Positions 11,960-24,800 of a stretch of 64,000 bases of DNA are shown here, in pieces (position 1 is the first letter of the stretch; the number at the start of each line of letters is the position of its first letter). Below the pieces are notes generated by a model. It had not been told where the DNA came from, made no database searches, and saw nothing but the letters and a program-made list of their open reading frames with translations. Source of the DNA: Gibbula magus (Eukaryota; Mollusca; Gastropoda; Trochida; Trochidae); assembly GCA_936450465.1 (NCBI GenBank), contig OW388304.1, forward strand, positions 12,680,708-12,744,707, given 5' to 3'. Position numbers and translations under genes: made by a program.

Positions 11960-12756
11960 CTCGGAATCCTCTCAGATACATTTTAATCACATACGCGGAT
12001 GTATAGCAAGTTTATGTTTTGAAAATCAATGACTCTCGGCGCTTTTTGAATAAAAACAGCATTCTCTGATGGTGAGTTTTTTCACAGATACCATTCCCTT
12101 CACTAAGTCTGTGCCGTCTATAATAGTGTCTCACAATCACCGTGGTTGGAAAATTTGGAGGATAAACAATTTGTAATTTAGATCTCTCTTCATCTAGTTC
12201 TGTATTATAATAAATATATTAATTATGTCTAAATTTACAAAATGATATAATGAGAAAATTCCGCTTAATCAGGGTTGATCAAAATCGCCTAATATCATAT
12301 GTATACTTTTCTTGAAATCTGTATTTTAGCATTTTCCCTATATTTCTATTGAATATTTAATGTCACTCAATTAAACAGCAAAGAGACGTCACATCATGGA
12401 TGTATAAAGGTCACCTGACCCTGCGACATACACGGTATGTGACATGAATAACACATCTTCTGATCTACATGCCACTAATCCGTTCTATTCCAAGACAATG
12501 GGGGATTACAGTAGCACGGCACTCGGCTAAATCCGTCTCTGGAGAAAGGTCGGCGGAAATACAGATTCTCAGATTATTATCATGGAACATCTCATGGGAT
12601 CTATATATAGTTAAAACCGAGTTGGGCTCTTGAGATAGATCAATAGTGCTGGTGAATGTTTGGGTCTGGAAGCTTATTTTACATACAAGTACATGCATTT
12701 GAATAACATTTCTCTCCTACAGATGGTATGTTTCAAATTCATCTTATTCTTCCCAC

Positions 12757-13105
12757 AGTGATTACTCTCTTCGGTTTTCGTAACCATGTTCTATTGGGAC
12801 AATATTTCTCGTTTCTAGCAACATACCCAAGCGACGAGAAAGGGAACCACACATAAAATCCCTGTTTTTAATCCAATGAAATTCGACCTACATACAGGAA
12901 AACAGATTAAACAAGAAAGCGTTTATCCTACGCTTCTGTTACGAAAAATAGCATTATGGCATGCCATCTTTACAACGGCGTCTCTGAATGCACAAATAGT
13001 CCTATGCAACCAATCGGCATTCTATGTTTCTAGCCGAACCAACCTTAGTCCTAATAGAACAGAGGTTATGATCGGAAATACTGATTGAGTAACCTAAATG
13101 GAAAG
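12757..13105. mobile_element. Second, diverged copy of the 9605-10170 element
   Basis: It shares with the first copy the left-end order (CCCACAG, TTACTC, GTTCTA), the middle block TTACAACGGCGTC and the right end (TAATAGAACAGAGGTTATG). It is shorter by about 200 bp, which points to an internal deletion. Confidence 0.55.
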
Positions 13106-13734
13106 AGAATGAGCCGTCGTGGGTAGGTGGATCTAGTAAAAAGGTCGTGAATCCTCCACTGTCTCGTGTTAAATGTCGACAAGACTAGTGTGTTAATCCT
13201 GTTCGCATCTTTCATGTTCTGTACAGCAAACTGATTTGCGTTTATCTATGCTTATACCTCACTTTAGCTCATTGCCATGGGATACCTGTGTTTTTTCAGT
13301 AGATGTGTCAAACCATACTCATACTTTGTTCACACTTCACCAATACACCTTTACTTTCCCAGTGTATTTTGATACTGTTCTCAATACACCAATACACCTG
13401 TTAGAATCTCTAACATTGTGTGTCAGTGAAAAAAACACTGCGTTCTTTTCTATGTGGAAAAAATCATGAAACGCACTTTGGGGTCGTGTTAACAACCTTA
13501 CCACGTGAGCAGAAATGCACGTGCATTCACGGGAATAACATAATATCGCATTGCACGTGCAACTACCACGGTGTCACGTATGAAATGTACAACGATCAAA
13601 TCGCGTAGCATGATAGACTGGGCCAAGCCAAGGTTTTGAAAACTTTTGAAATCTGCAATATCGGTAATCTATCAAATTGTATTAACTCGACAAAAATTAG
13701 GTGTAAGTAGTTTATGCCAATACTTTTCCGAGTG

Positions 13735-13820
13735 TGTCAGCTGATACACCTGCAGATTGACTCGTTTGCTTTCCTCGGCCCGCTCGTCAATCTGTAGGTG
13801 TATCAGCTGATACACTCTTT
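13735..13820. repeat. Foldback hairpin, arms about 30 bp
   Basis: GTGTCAGCTGATACACCTG and the following bases pair with the reverse complement ending GGTGTATCAGCTGATACAC. Both arms also contain the internal palindrome TCAGCTGA. The loop is about 25 bases. Probably the remnant of a small inverted-repeat transposon. Confidence 0.7.
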
Positions 13821-15482
13821 AAAGTATAGGTATATATAACTATCAAATATTTCAAATTGGTACACAATTAACAGGACTCGACTGATAAATTAGTTTAGAA
13901 ACGGTTCTAATTGTTTTGAAGACATAGTTGTAAATAGGTCACTCACCTCAACAGTATCGCAGTTATCATTATGATCTCTGTATCTTAATGATGAATAATA
14001 ATGTTCTCATCACATGAATTGTTTGAATCATTTACTGCTTTTGAGCGTATTGATATCATCTCTAATATACGCTGATAGACAGAAACGTTTGATAAACGTT
14101 TGCTCGTTTAATATCGTTATTCTCGAGTTATGCTTTTTGAATGTAATAGAAACGAAGCCAAATCAGAGCCAAAATGTTAACATAATTTATCTGTATCATT
14201 TAGATCGGACATATCCAAGTATTATGCTTAAGCATTAAACTTGTCCTGTTATGATAGATACGTAGTGTGGATTTAGAGATTTTACTAGCGCTTCAGCTGT
14301 GCTAGTCACACCACCATAATGATTAGAATATATTCTACTCTTGAGAAACAATCAATGAGTGTATTCTACGTATTGGAGAGATGAAGAAAAAGTGTTGCTC
14401 GTTATCAAGTGACTTGCTTGATAGCGGTGTCAGACTTTTATGGTGAATATATTATTTAGAACTACTATTGACATGAAAGACTACTGACAAGCAGACGAAG
14501 ACAACTATAAAGTGGGAAAACATTAAAATATAGTGAACAATGATTATGAAGCTTACATTTTTAATGGGTCCATAATCACTCCTTAGTAATAACTTCATGC
14601 TACACAAGAATATAGAAGATCAGCATGTCCCAGCACTATTCGTCTATGTAGCTCACATTAGAAAACTCATATTAACCTCCATGAAGTCATTCCGAATAAA
14701 ATGTGTATACAGTTTGACAGTTTTTATCAGATAATGACAATTCATTCATTCATTCAATAAGCTTGGATATCCGCCTAAGATTCAAACTGAAGATATGAAT
14801 TTTAGGGTGCCAGTGAATTTTACATAATATCTTCCAAAGACTAGACCATCTCGTGAACGTATCTGTAATCATGTCAAATTTTCTTACACAAGTGAACACT
14901 GTTTTCCCTAGTTGTGAGCTGTTGTAATAGATTGTTTACTTGTGTAAATACACGTTATTTTAGCATTTTGATGGAAATCTCAAAGTCAAATGGGTTTTTA
15001 CGAAGTCTCTGATAATTCACGCGGTTTCTTTAACAATTCGTATTTGACAATGTTTCGTAATGGCGAGATACGAGAAAATGCTTTGTGTAGACATTTTTGT
15101 GTAGACATGTAATAGACTTTTTACCTTTTTGAGAAGAGAAAATTGACTGGTAACAAAATATGTACATCGTTGGTGATTGTTAATTTGTTACCGTTTCACG
15201 GCATAAGTACATACATGTGTGTACCTGCTGAAGCGCTCATAAAATATCATTCATCACAGGAGATGAACCATGTATGATTTAGTGTGAACTTCGTGTTTGA
15301 AAAGAAACCCTCCTGTTGTTCTGTTAATAAGAGTTGATAACATAAAGGATACTAAACGATCTTACATTTAATACCATTTTTATGTTATGAGTTAATGATT
15401 TGGTATGGCCCAAATTAATCACGCAAAATTGCTGTCAGTGTACTGAAACTAAGACTTGAGTGAGTCATGCAGCATTGTGACC

Positions 15483-15570
15483 CAGGAATTCGATATCCTA
15501 CTTAAAACGTAGATAAAACGTAGGTAGGTAGTTGTTTTACCTACGTTTTAAGTATGATATTGAGTTCCTG
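15483..15570. repeat. Foldback hairpin, arms about 30 bp
   Basis: The arm at 15483-15512 (ends TTAAAACGTAG) is the near-complete inverse of 15541-15570 (starts CTACGTTTTAA), with a 28-base loop that itself repeats ACGTAGGTAGG. No gene is involved. Confidence 0.7.
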
Positions 15571-16054
15571 TGCATTGTAATGGCAGTACGACCATTGTGA
15601 CATCATACTTGCACCGCTATTACATTAGCACCATAATGAGAAAAACATTACACTGCAGCATCTTCCGGGGCCAGTAATAAACTGTTAATATCCCATGGTC
15701 TGATAAAAATGGTATACATGTATTGAGATTTTCAAAGGGGCATTTACCCAAAATACTGACATACATCCCTGATTTAGGCAAAGCGAAGAGAGCACTCAAA
15801 TATTCGTTATCGTTGAAAGAGTTCACTGGACGTATCTTCACAGGACATTAAAACTCTAAATGACGCAGCGTATGTAAATAACATTTTATTTCTTGATTTC
15901 TAAGATCTAACATTGCACCAGAATAGTTCGACAGAAGAGACAATCTGACAAGAAGAACAATGCTCATGAATCTACAACCACATTCAGGTTACATCAGCTC
16001 CTGTTCTACAGGGATCAAACGTATAGTAAATAGAGGATATGATATGAGTGTCTA

Positions 16055-16160
16055 TGTCATACTATGTTTACGACACCAGTGCCTGAATATTAGTATCTCC
16101 TGAGCGAGAGCAAGGGAAATACCGATATTCAGGCACAAGTGTTGTAAATATGGTATGATG
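16055..16160. repeat. Foldback hairpin, arms about 35 bp
   Basis: CATACTATGTTTACGACACC and the following GTGCCTGAATAT are mirrored by ATATTCAGGCACAAGTGTTG and TATGGTATG. The palindrome sits in intergenic DNA. Confidence 0.65.
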
Positions 16161-16733
16161 TTGACACAAATATAATATTTTGTTTATTACTGAAGTTGTG
16201 AAATTAATGAACATACCTTAAGATTCACTTTCAACCATAGGCTGGCAACCCACCGTCGCCACATTTAGTACAAAATGTCATAGAAGAAATGTGACATCAT
16301 AGCATTGTTATGTTTTCATGTCACCATGACAAAGTAATATTTTGCTCTCGGGCTTCATATGTCAAATATGAACCCTGATATGTTTGCCCACATAGGTCAT
16401 AATTATTCATATGCTATATCATTTAATGTTCAAGAATGAGATGGTTGCTTTGTGAAAGAAGCCCCTGGACAATGTGCAAATTAAACTGGTACACAAAATA
16501 TGCTGACAGATGAACATGGTTGTAGATTCCAGAGTAGAAGATAACAAAAGGAAGACTTAAAACATCTTTGGCATGAATATCACAGTTAATCTGAATGATA
16601 TGACATTGATGAATGAAATCTCTGTTTGTGTCTTGTATTTGATTGGCTTTTGGCGTTAATGGAAGCACCTTGGACTAAACAATCTCGCCTCTCAACTGGC
16701 CATTTTCATAAAACCTGAAAATAATTTCCATTT

Positions 16734-16800
16734 TAAGTGAGTGAGCGAGTGAGTTATTGTTTAACACTACTTCGGCAGTATCACAGCCATTTGCGGCATA
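16734..16800 (+). repeat. SINE head fragment of gastropod type
   Basis: The run AAGTGAGTGAGCGAGTGAG followed by a TTTAACACTACTTCGGCAG block resembles the conserved head of a SINE that I recognise from abalone-like genomes (GAGTGAGTTTAGTTTTACGCC type). This is a recollection of the motif, not a database match. Confidence 0.5.
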
Positions 16801-18842
16801 TTTCCATTTTAAAACAGGCACTATAAAGATGAAACAAAAACAGCATGAAAGTGCAATTTTGAGAACTTATATAGCGCAATTTTGTTAGAGTTGGTTATAC
16901 ATGTCAACTCAAAGGAGCACATGTCAAACATACATTTACATTGTAACACATGTTTACACATTTGGCACCAAAATATAAAATGATGCCAATTGTTGCAAGG
17001 TAACTGTTCCATCATTGTTAAGTTTTCATAGACCCATAAGGGGAATAATGCATTACAGGTCAGCAAGTATGAAGCTGTCATAAGCAATTTCTTCTAAGAA
17101 ATCAAACTAATTGTAACAAAGTTGACTAGATGACTAGATCGGATGTTGTTGTTGATTGTGACATTGAATAATCTGTGTGAATAATTTGAGATTCATTTAC
17201 AGTTCACATTTACATTATGCAAAGCATAACATCAACAAATGCACATGCACATACAAACAAATTAAGAATTACTCTCAACCTCATAATCAATTCTGAACAT
17301 CTCTATGTTGTGGAAGATAAAAACGTTTGGGGTATAATGCAGCTTTCAAGACCATTTCATTTATATCAAGCAGATAAAGCTGACTGAAAATAAACTTCTC
17401 ACAGTGCAGCTGAACACCATTATCAGTGTGGTATCTCAGCCCAACTAATAAATAGAAGATTGTACAATGACATACTGTGAGAATGAATCATAGATAGCCG
17501 AAACATGCTGAACTTATTGCAGTTTCAGACGAAAGTAACATATTATGCATCTGTGTTGAATAATGAAACTAATCATGAAAATTTCAGAAAGTTTTGAATG
17601 CATCATATTGACACGTATGATTGACAGTGACAATACTCACAAACTGTTATTTTTCCTACAGAAATATAAGATATGACATTTTATAATGATATAAAATATA
17701 ATGTGATTTGAGACTGCAAGAAGTAAACATGTATATCTATAAAATTAAACTCACACCATTAGAATACACAACTGACCACAAATAACTTGTAAAACTTTCT
17801 TTTTCAATGTTTGGCAATATGATATATGAGCTTCAATAAGACTTATTTTCTTAAAACAGTGTGTGAAATAGGTGAAAATTAGAAAAGCCATTTTATCTAC
17901 ATGTCTTGTTTGTTCCTGGCCCAAATAATTTTCTATATGTCAAATATTCTATTGCCGAAAATATTTTATCTTCAGCTTGTAGTCCTAATCAAGAATGGGA
18001 TATCAATGATGTTAGCTCATTTCAGTTGTCTTGAGAGGAATTATTTGGTTTCTTTTCTGGAATTTGTGATGTTATCAACATATCCAGTAACTCCTAAGAC
18101 AAACCGAAGCATGCAGAGCAACAATCCCTAACCTCCTCATAAAGCCACATGTTGTAACAAATTCATCCCCTCACTACATTAATGAAATGTTGAGCTATTT
18201 CACACAATGCTTATAGAGACATCATAAATATGAGAATCTTTAAACATTGGAAATTCTTGTCCTCAATAATTGGAATTTCACCTGATCAATAAATATTGAC
18301 AAAGTTTGTATCAAAGGAGACAAAGTTCTATGGATCATGCATAAACTATTAAACTGAATTGCAGTTGGGCTACTGGGCTTAAAAAATGGGTATGTATTAG
18401 AGGCCCTGGTGTGCTATTACTTAGTTTTCAGGTACTGAAAGGTCACAGGCCTGTAGTACAATACATTTCAATGACAACATGGACATGCACATTTAAGTAA
18501 ATGAAGATGATATTCAACAATTAAGTATAACTTATATCTCATATGTAGAAATGTATTCTGTTCTGAATACCATAGAATGGTTAACAAACATAGCCAGATT
18601 TTGAAGAACTGCAATTTTTGTGTTACTTAACAAATCTGCAAATTTTGAAAGGTTCGGATGGACATAGTAACAGTTTTTAAAATACAACTTCCTTAGTCAC
18701 TCATAAATAGGGCAAATAAAATGTTTACCAATGGTTTGGATTTTGCATTACAATAGAGAGTTAGACGATCCATAGAACTTATTCTCCTTTCTCAATAACT
18801 TCTCAAATGTCTCACAAAGAAGTTAGATTGGTGAGACATGAA

Positions 18843-21800
18843 TTATAACTCTGTATGTGATTCTTTAGCAGTCTGTTCGCGTCGCTTGGTGGCGAGTATT
18901 TTGCGCGCCTGTAGATGAGAGAGTTCCTTGTACTGTGGGTTCATCGTGAACCAGAGGGCCAGCGCACATCTCGTTCCTTTCACAACCGCCTTCACTCCGT
19001 GTAATTCACCGGCGTTGAAACTCACCAGTCGACCACATCGAGGATGAATCTCCGCCTAGAGGCAAATACTCAAATAAGACTCAATGAAGTCAGATGTATC
19101 TTATACAATATGTTACTTATTTAATTCATTTGAACTAACCATAGGAATTTCCAATACTTTGAAGCAAGTATAACTTCAGAGCAAGTCTCATTTTTACCGT
19201 CAAGACTTTTTATTCAAATTGGTGATACTAAATAGGGCCAGCACTGGCAATCATCTTGTTGAACTAAAACTGGGTGTGATATCAATAAACAAAGGAAGGC
19301 ATTGTTCCCTTGGTAGATAGAAGTTTCCATGATGTATGATTATGGTGTGCTAACATTATATCCTTTACATTTTATTTTTTTAAATTGACATGTTTTGTTC
19401 ATGCACATGTTACTCATTAAATCAATTATGAATTAATCTCTGGATATTTGAGGTAACAATAATTTCAAAAACCTACCTGAGAAGATTTGTTTTTGTGAGC
19501 AAAGAAAAATTCCCCTCCTTCAAAGTCATCATTTAGATAAAGGATGGCACTAAATGGAAAATAAAAACATAATTTTAAAGACATTCAAACAATGATCATT
19601 GACTATGCAACACACATCAACAAGACCTTTGTTAGTCCAAACATTTACAGCTCCAGAAAAACACTACTCAATCAAAAGGTAATTTTACACACCTGGAGAC
19701 AAAGACACATTAACCACAAGGAAGTGAAGCACAAGAGTTGTACAACATAACAGTCAATAGTATTCCCTACATATGGGAGGAAGAGTTCAAACCAGATACC
19801 GATCTAATTACCATATGTCTTGATTGAGTTTTGGACAAATATGGCCTGTCAATTCTCAGAAAGGTAGTAGGTAGTATGCTTTCATATGCTAATCCAATAC
19901 CAATAAAGTTATTTATTATACACAGCTACATTTGAAGTCATCTCATCACAAAGGACATCTATAAATACACTCATTCATCAGTGGACAGATGGACAGTAGC
20001 CATAATCAGAGTCTCTCTCCATTAGCTTGGACTTTTTTGGGAAAGAAATATAGTCTGTAATGCTTTGTAATCATCTCATTCCATAGAACAACAGTAGTCA
20101 TTCTCTCATCGATATATGGACACACAGACAGATGGACAATAGACATTTCTATGGAAGTAAGCAGGAATGTTTTAGGAAAGGAGTCGTGTGATTTGAGCAT
20201 TTATCAGACATGTGTGGTCAAGTAAGGACAGACAATCATGCACAGGGTTCTTACCTGTAGTCTCGTTGCACGTAGGCGGGGAACTCCTTAGGACAGGAAC
20301 CATCTGGTTTGAGCATACAGTTGTCTGCATGTACTGGGTGACTCAGGTCCGGACGCTCCAGGTTTGTGTCTGTGTGCAATGCAGGCATCAACAGATGAAG
20401 GTGTACTTATGTGTTTTAAACCATCAATATTACAAGTTCTTTTAGAGGCATTTTCCAAGCTGGTATGATGGATGAAAACATGTCCTGTGGATAAAAGTAC
20501 AGACAACGGTGGGGGACTACAATGGAGGAGATAGGCTATAACTTGTAGCCAGTGGGGTGGTGACCGGTTTCGTTCAGTGTTGTTCTTTGGATAGTCAACT
20601 TCTTTATTGCTATGAGTGTGATATTTCGATACCTACACCGTTCTCAAGCAAGTGATCACTTAATCACGTGTTTGATAACAGTGCTAATATATGCATCAAA
20701 ACATCACAAGCATAGAAATAAAGACTATGCAAAGGATGTGTTCTCATTCAACATAACAAGTGGCTTACATTGTTGTAGTGAAACAATACACTCCATAGGC
20801 TAACGGCCAATCCCTTCAGGATTCTATTAGTGCTGGAAGAGCCCTCTTTCATCAGTTTAATCTTAAAACAACACAAACTGCCAGGGAATGCTGAAACCGT
20901 GAAGTCTGCAGGGAGCTGGGAGGGGGAAGAGAAAGGGAACAAGGGATCTGAGCCAGTCAGGTGTTCCCTGTCTTGAAACACCGCCATCAATCAGCCAAAC
21001 ACAGTATTCAAACATTGCATAATGTACTAAGAGACACAACATTAGTGGGCTCTATCAGTGGCTGATTTAGAGGCGTGCAGGGATGCTTCATATATTTTGG
21101 GCCATGTTTTCAGTCTGATCAACTATCTGGTAGCAAGAGCTTTAGAGGAACCTTGGTCTCAGTCTCTGATAATGTAACAATCACATAATGGTAAGTTATG
21201 GAATCATTTTATCAATGGCAGAAGTCTATATAAACAAGATGAAGGACATCATGTTCATGTGGGAGACAAGGTTGGTATTGGACTTCTAACTAAACACGAG
21301 AAGATAAAACATATGTCGCTATGTCCAGCCCACTGAAAGTTAAGGAGTTACTCACCATCCATGGCCGTGCGACAGACGAGATGGGTGAAGTCAAAGTAGA
21401 GGGGGCTGGTGAGGTTGAAGTATATCTCTGTGAAGAGCCGGGCACGCTCACTCAGATCTAGGAAGAGCTCCACCGCCCCGTAGCTCACCTTCTCAATGTT
21501 AGCCAGCTGACCACAACAAGTTGTACACAGGTTAGCAAATTTGAGCATTGGCGTTGTTTTCGTTTAAAACAAATTACAGGAGTATTTTTGTATTTAAGTT
21601 TAATGAGTTATTTTAACATCGTGGTAACAATTTACGATATGACGTTAACAAAATACAACAGAATTATGTTAATGTCACATAAAAATGTCATTAATATTCA
21701 TTTCAAGATGATAATCATTTCAGATGTGACACTAATTATATGAAACATGTTCAGTATAAGACAAGAAATGTTTGAAGCACTCGTAAAATATCAAAATGGT

Positions 21801-24800
21801 AATTAAGCAATTCATCACATTTAATTCATACTTTCATCAATGAATGTCCAAACATTAAATTCTGAGTGCTTACTTATATTATTTTATATTCTGTAAACAT
21901 GGTTATCATTGTTATTTATAAAGTTTCAAAGAGAAAAGTTATATTTATTGTAATCCACTAAATGACCCAGAAGAAGTGAAGATAGGCAACTAGACTAGAG
22001 AAGCAAGTGAGGAAGGGTCTGCAGCTAAGTGATGCTTACACAGACTGTGAAAAACAGGGACTATCTGCAGTACATCTCCAAAATACACATATATTGTGTA
22101 TTCCACTGCTTGTGCAGATGCCACCCATAAACATACATTTAATCCACTCTGAAGACTGTAAAATTGTAAAACGAAACTCAGATTTTTTGGAATGCCCGAT
22201 TATTTAGTCGAATTCCATTAGAAAGTGACTCATATGTAGTGATGGTGTGAAGTGCATACTAGGGGACTCCAGTCCAGACATGATCAAAATTATTATCATG
22301 CAAAATGAGATTTTTATATTTGATATCTTTTGACATCATTTGATGTAAACTCTTTTCATTTAACCTGCTGATCCAAGAATATTCCAGGCTGTTCTAACAA
22401 AGGTCCTTGTCTAAACTGGCCATGGATATCCAAAGTTAACAGGTTATCAGGCTTTATATTGGCTTCCTTCCAGTCATATGAGTAATATAATAGGAAAGGT
22501 CTCTATCCTTTCCAAGTTTTCTTTACTTCACTTGGCTGTAACCAAAGGGCTGCTCCATTAGCTTGCCTGGTTCTTGTTCCGAATGTCCGGTACATGTGCA
22601 AAGTGAAAGGAGTAGCTCCAAACACTAATTCAAGGGGTATGGAACATGTTCCAAAAAAAGCAGGTGCAAGCCGCACAGCAATAGAACAGTGTTCGGAGTC
22701 ACTCCTTTCGATTCGCACATGTACCGGATATTCGGAGCAATGTTCGATATTTTGAAAGGAGAAGGCCTCAAACAGAAAATTCAAAGGGAGGTAACTGTAA
22801 GTAAGAAACTGCTATCTTCAACGTAGATGCATCACATCTGAAAGTCTAGGGTTCCAGAGGATGGATGGGTGATGAGAGCTGTATACGAACCTTAGCTGCA
22901 CGATACACTGTCAGTCCCTGGAACATTTCGTGCTCGGTATGGGGGGAGATAAAGGAGGGCTTAGCTGGTAGATGTTCATACCCGTCACCCACTAAAGCAC
23001 CGGTCTACAAGCCAGCCAAATAACAAGCAAATCATTATAGCAGAATGGTGAACAACTCAGAATCTGGTCATATCACATTTGTCAATGTCTTTGTGTTATG
23101 AATAAAATGATCTGGGCAAAAGAAATATAGATCATAAAATTATTTTCTGAGAAATATTTGTTAAACAAATTAATCTTTAAACTTTGGTTCTTAAATTTTA
23201 GATGAAGATTATTAATCAATTAGCAATGATATCACCTTCATGTACAATTCTCTAGCAGTTATAACTCATGCTGCCACTGGGTGCAGTGTATCAACATCTT
23301 CACATCATTACACCAAAAGATATTCAATGTTCAAGAATGTTTGTTTTCATTACAGTTTATAATGTGTCAACAATATACAAAATAGACAATGCTGTAAGTC
23401 CATCCAGCTTTTCAGGCCTGTTATGCTAGATATTGCTTGTCATAGAGATTTTAGCATGACAAAATATGATATGACCATTCTGATCATAAATAAATATTTG
23501 AATAATGAAAGGGGATTGTCAAAAGAACCAACAACCTTGATAAAGGCTTAAGAAGATTGGAGTTATCTTCATTCGTATTTGATATATATCTCATTTCATA
23601 TAAGATCCTGATACTGCAGAAAATTTAAACCCTCTTTATTAAAAATGGAAATATCATGGGCAGAGAACACATCCTTGTCTTTAACAAATTTTAGTACAAT
23701 TATCAAATAATATACTTCTAATTAGGAATATTTTGCAGTATGTTTCATCAGTTTCTGGTTATTATAACTAAACTATAATCTAGGGTTAGTGGTGAAACAA
23801 GAACTGTTAATGACTTAATAATTACATTTACAAATCTAATGAAAAGAATAAAACAGGGCAAAAAAAGGGGGCAAGGGCATTGAATGTGATTTGTTTTTAA
23901 TGTTGTGAAGGAAACAAAAACTGACTGCTAGTAATTCAGAAAGTCAATCATAAATGTACCATGAACAGCAGCTAGTGGTCGCTGAAACAGATGTACAGTA
24001 AAAAAAAGTTTCATAGAATCGAGTTCATTTTTAGTGAATTTTCTGAAAACTCAGAATCCCAACATCCTTTAACTCATACTGTAGAAACAGGGCATAGGAT
24101 TAAATCATTATCTAGTTTGATGTCCTTCTTGTTGTAAGGGCCATTGGTCCATGTACAAAGCGTGCTCTGAGAGCACAAGAACCCCTGGGTTCTTTATCTT
24201 CCAGATGAGCAGTTTAAATGAAAGGGTGATTTAATGACCTATTAAAAATAAAGTTTCAGAAGATTGATCAAAAACTGTGGGAGGAGTTGATTTCAGAACA
24301 CAGGTACTGTCAGTCAGAAATCCGAAATCGGAGCGCAATCAAGGGCCAAAAATTAATCCAATCGGTCCCAAAAAAGCTGTGTATCACCAATGTATATCCA
24401 AAGCATGTGTAAAATTTCAGAAAGATTGATCAAAAACTGTGGGAAGAGTTGATTTCAGTACAAGGACAGACGGGCTGCACCATGACAATAACCCCCTTGG
24501 GTTTCACCCGGGGGTTAATAAAACTATTGAGACACATTTCACAATAAGTTCTATTCTATATTAAGTTCTGTTTATCTTATTATTATATTGATGACCACTC
24601 TGTTTTGAAAGTTTTTATTCATATTGCTCATCAATCTCCAGACTGTCTTCACAGATTGTTGAATGCTGATAAGTCATAGCTAAATATAGCATGTATTTTG
24701 TCAGCCAATTCACTGTCATCATAAAATCTGGCTGTAGCTCAATGGTTTTCTTATCCAGGCAATGCCAATATCGTTAGATTTTAAGTCATCCAATTGGTTT

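Larger units (their letters stand above)
11766..18842. other. Spacer between two convergent genes
   Basis: This 7-kb stretch has no credible coding exon. It holds the 3' UTR of the upstream gene, presumably the 3' UTR of the - strand leprecan gene at its right end, a MITE copy (12757-13105), three foldback sequences (13735-13820, 15483-15570, 16055-16160) and a gastropod-type SINE fragment (16734-16800). Short open frames here show no family resemblance. Confidence 0.6.
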
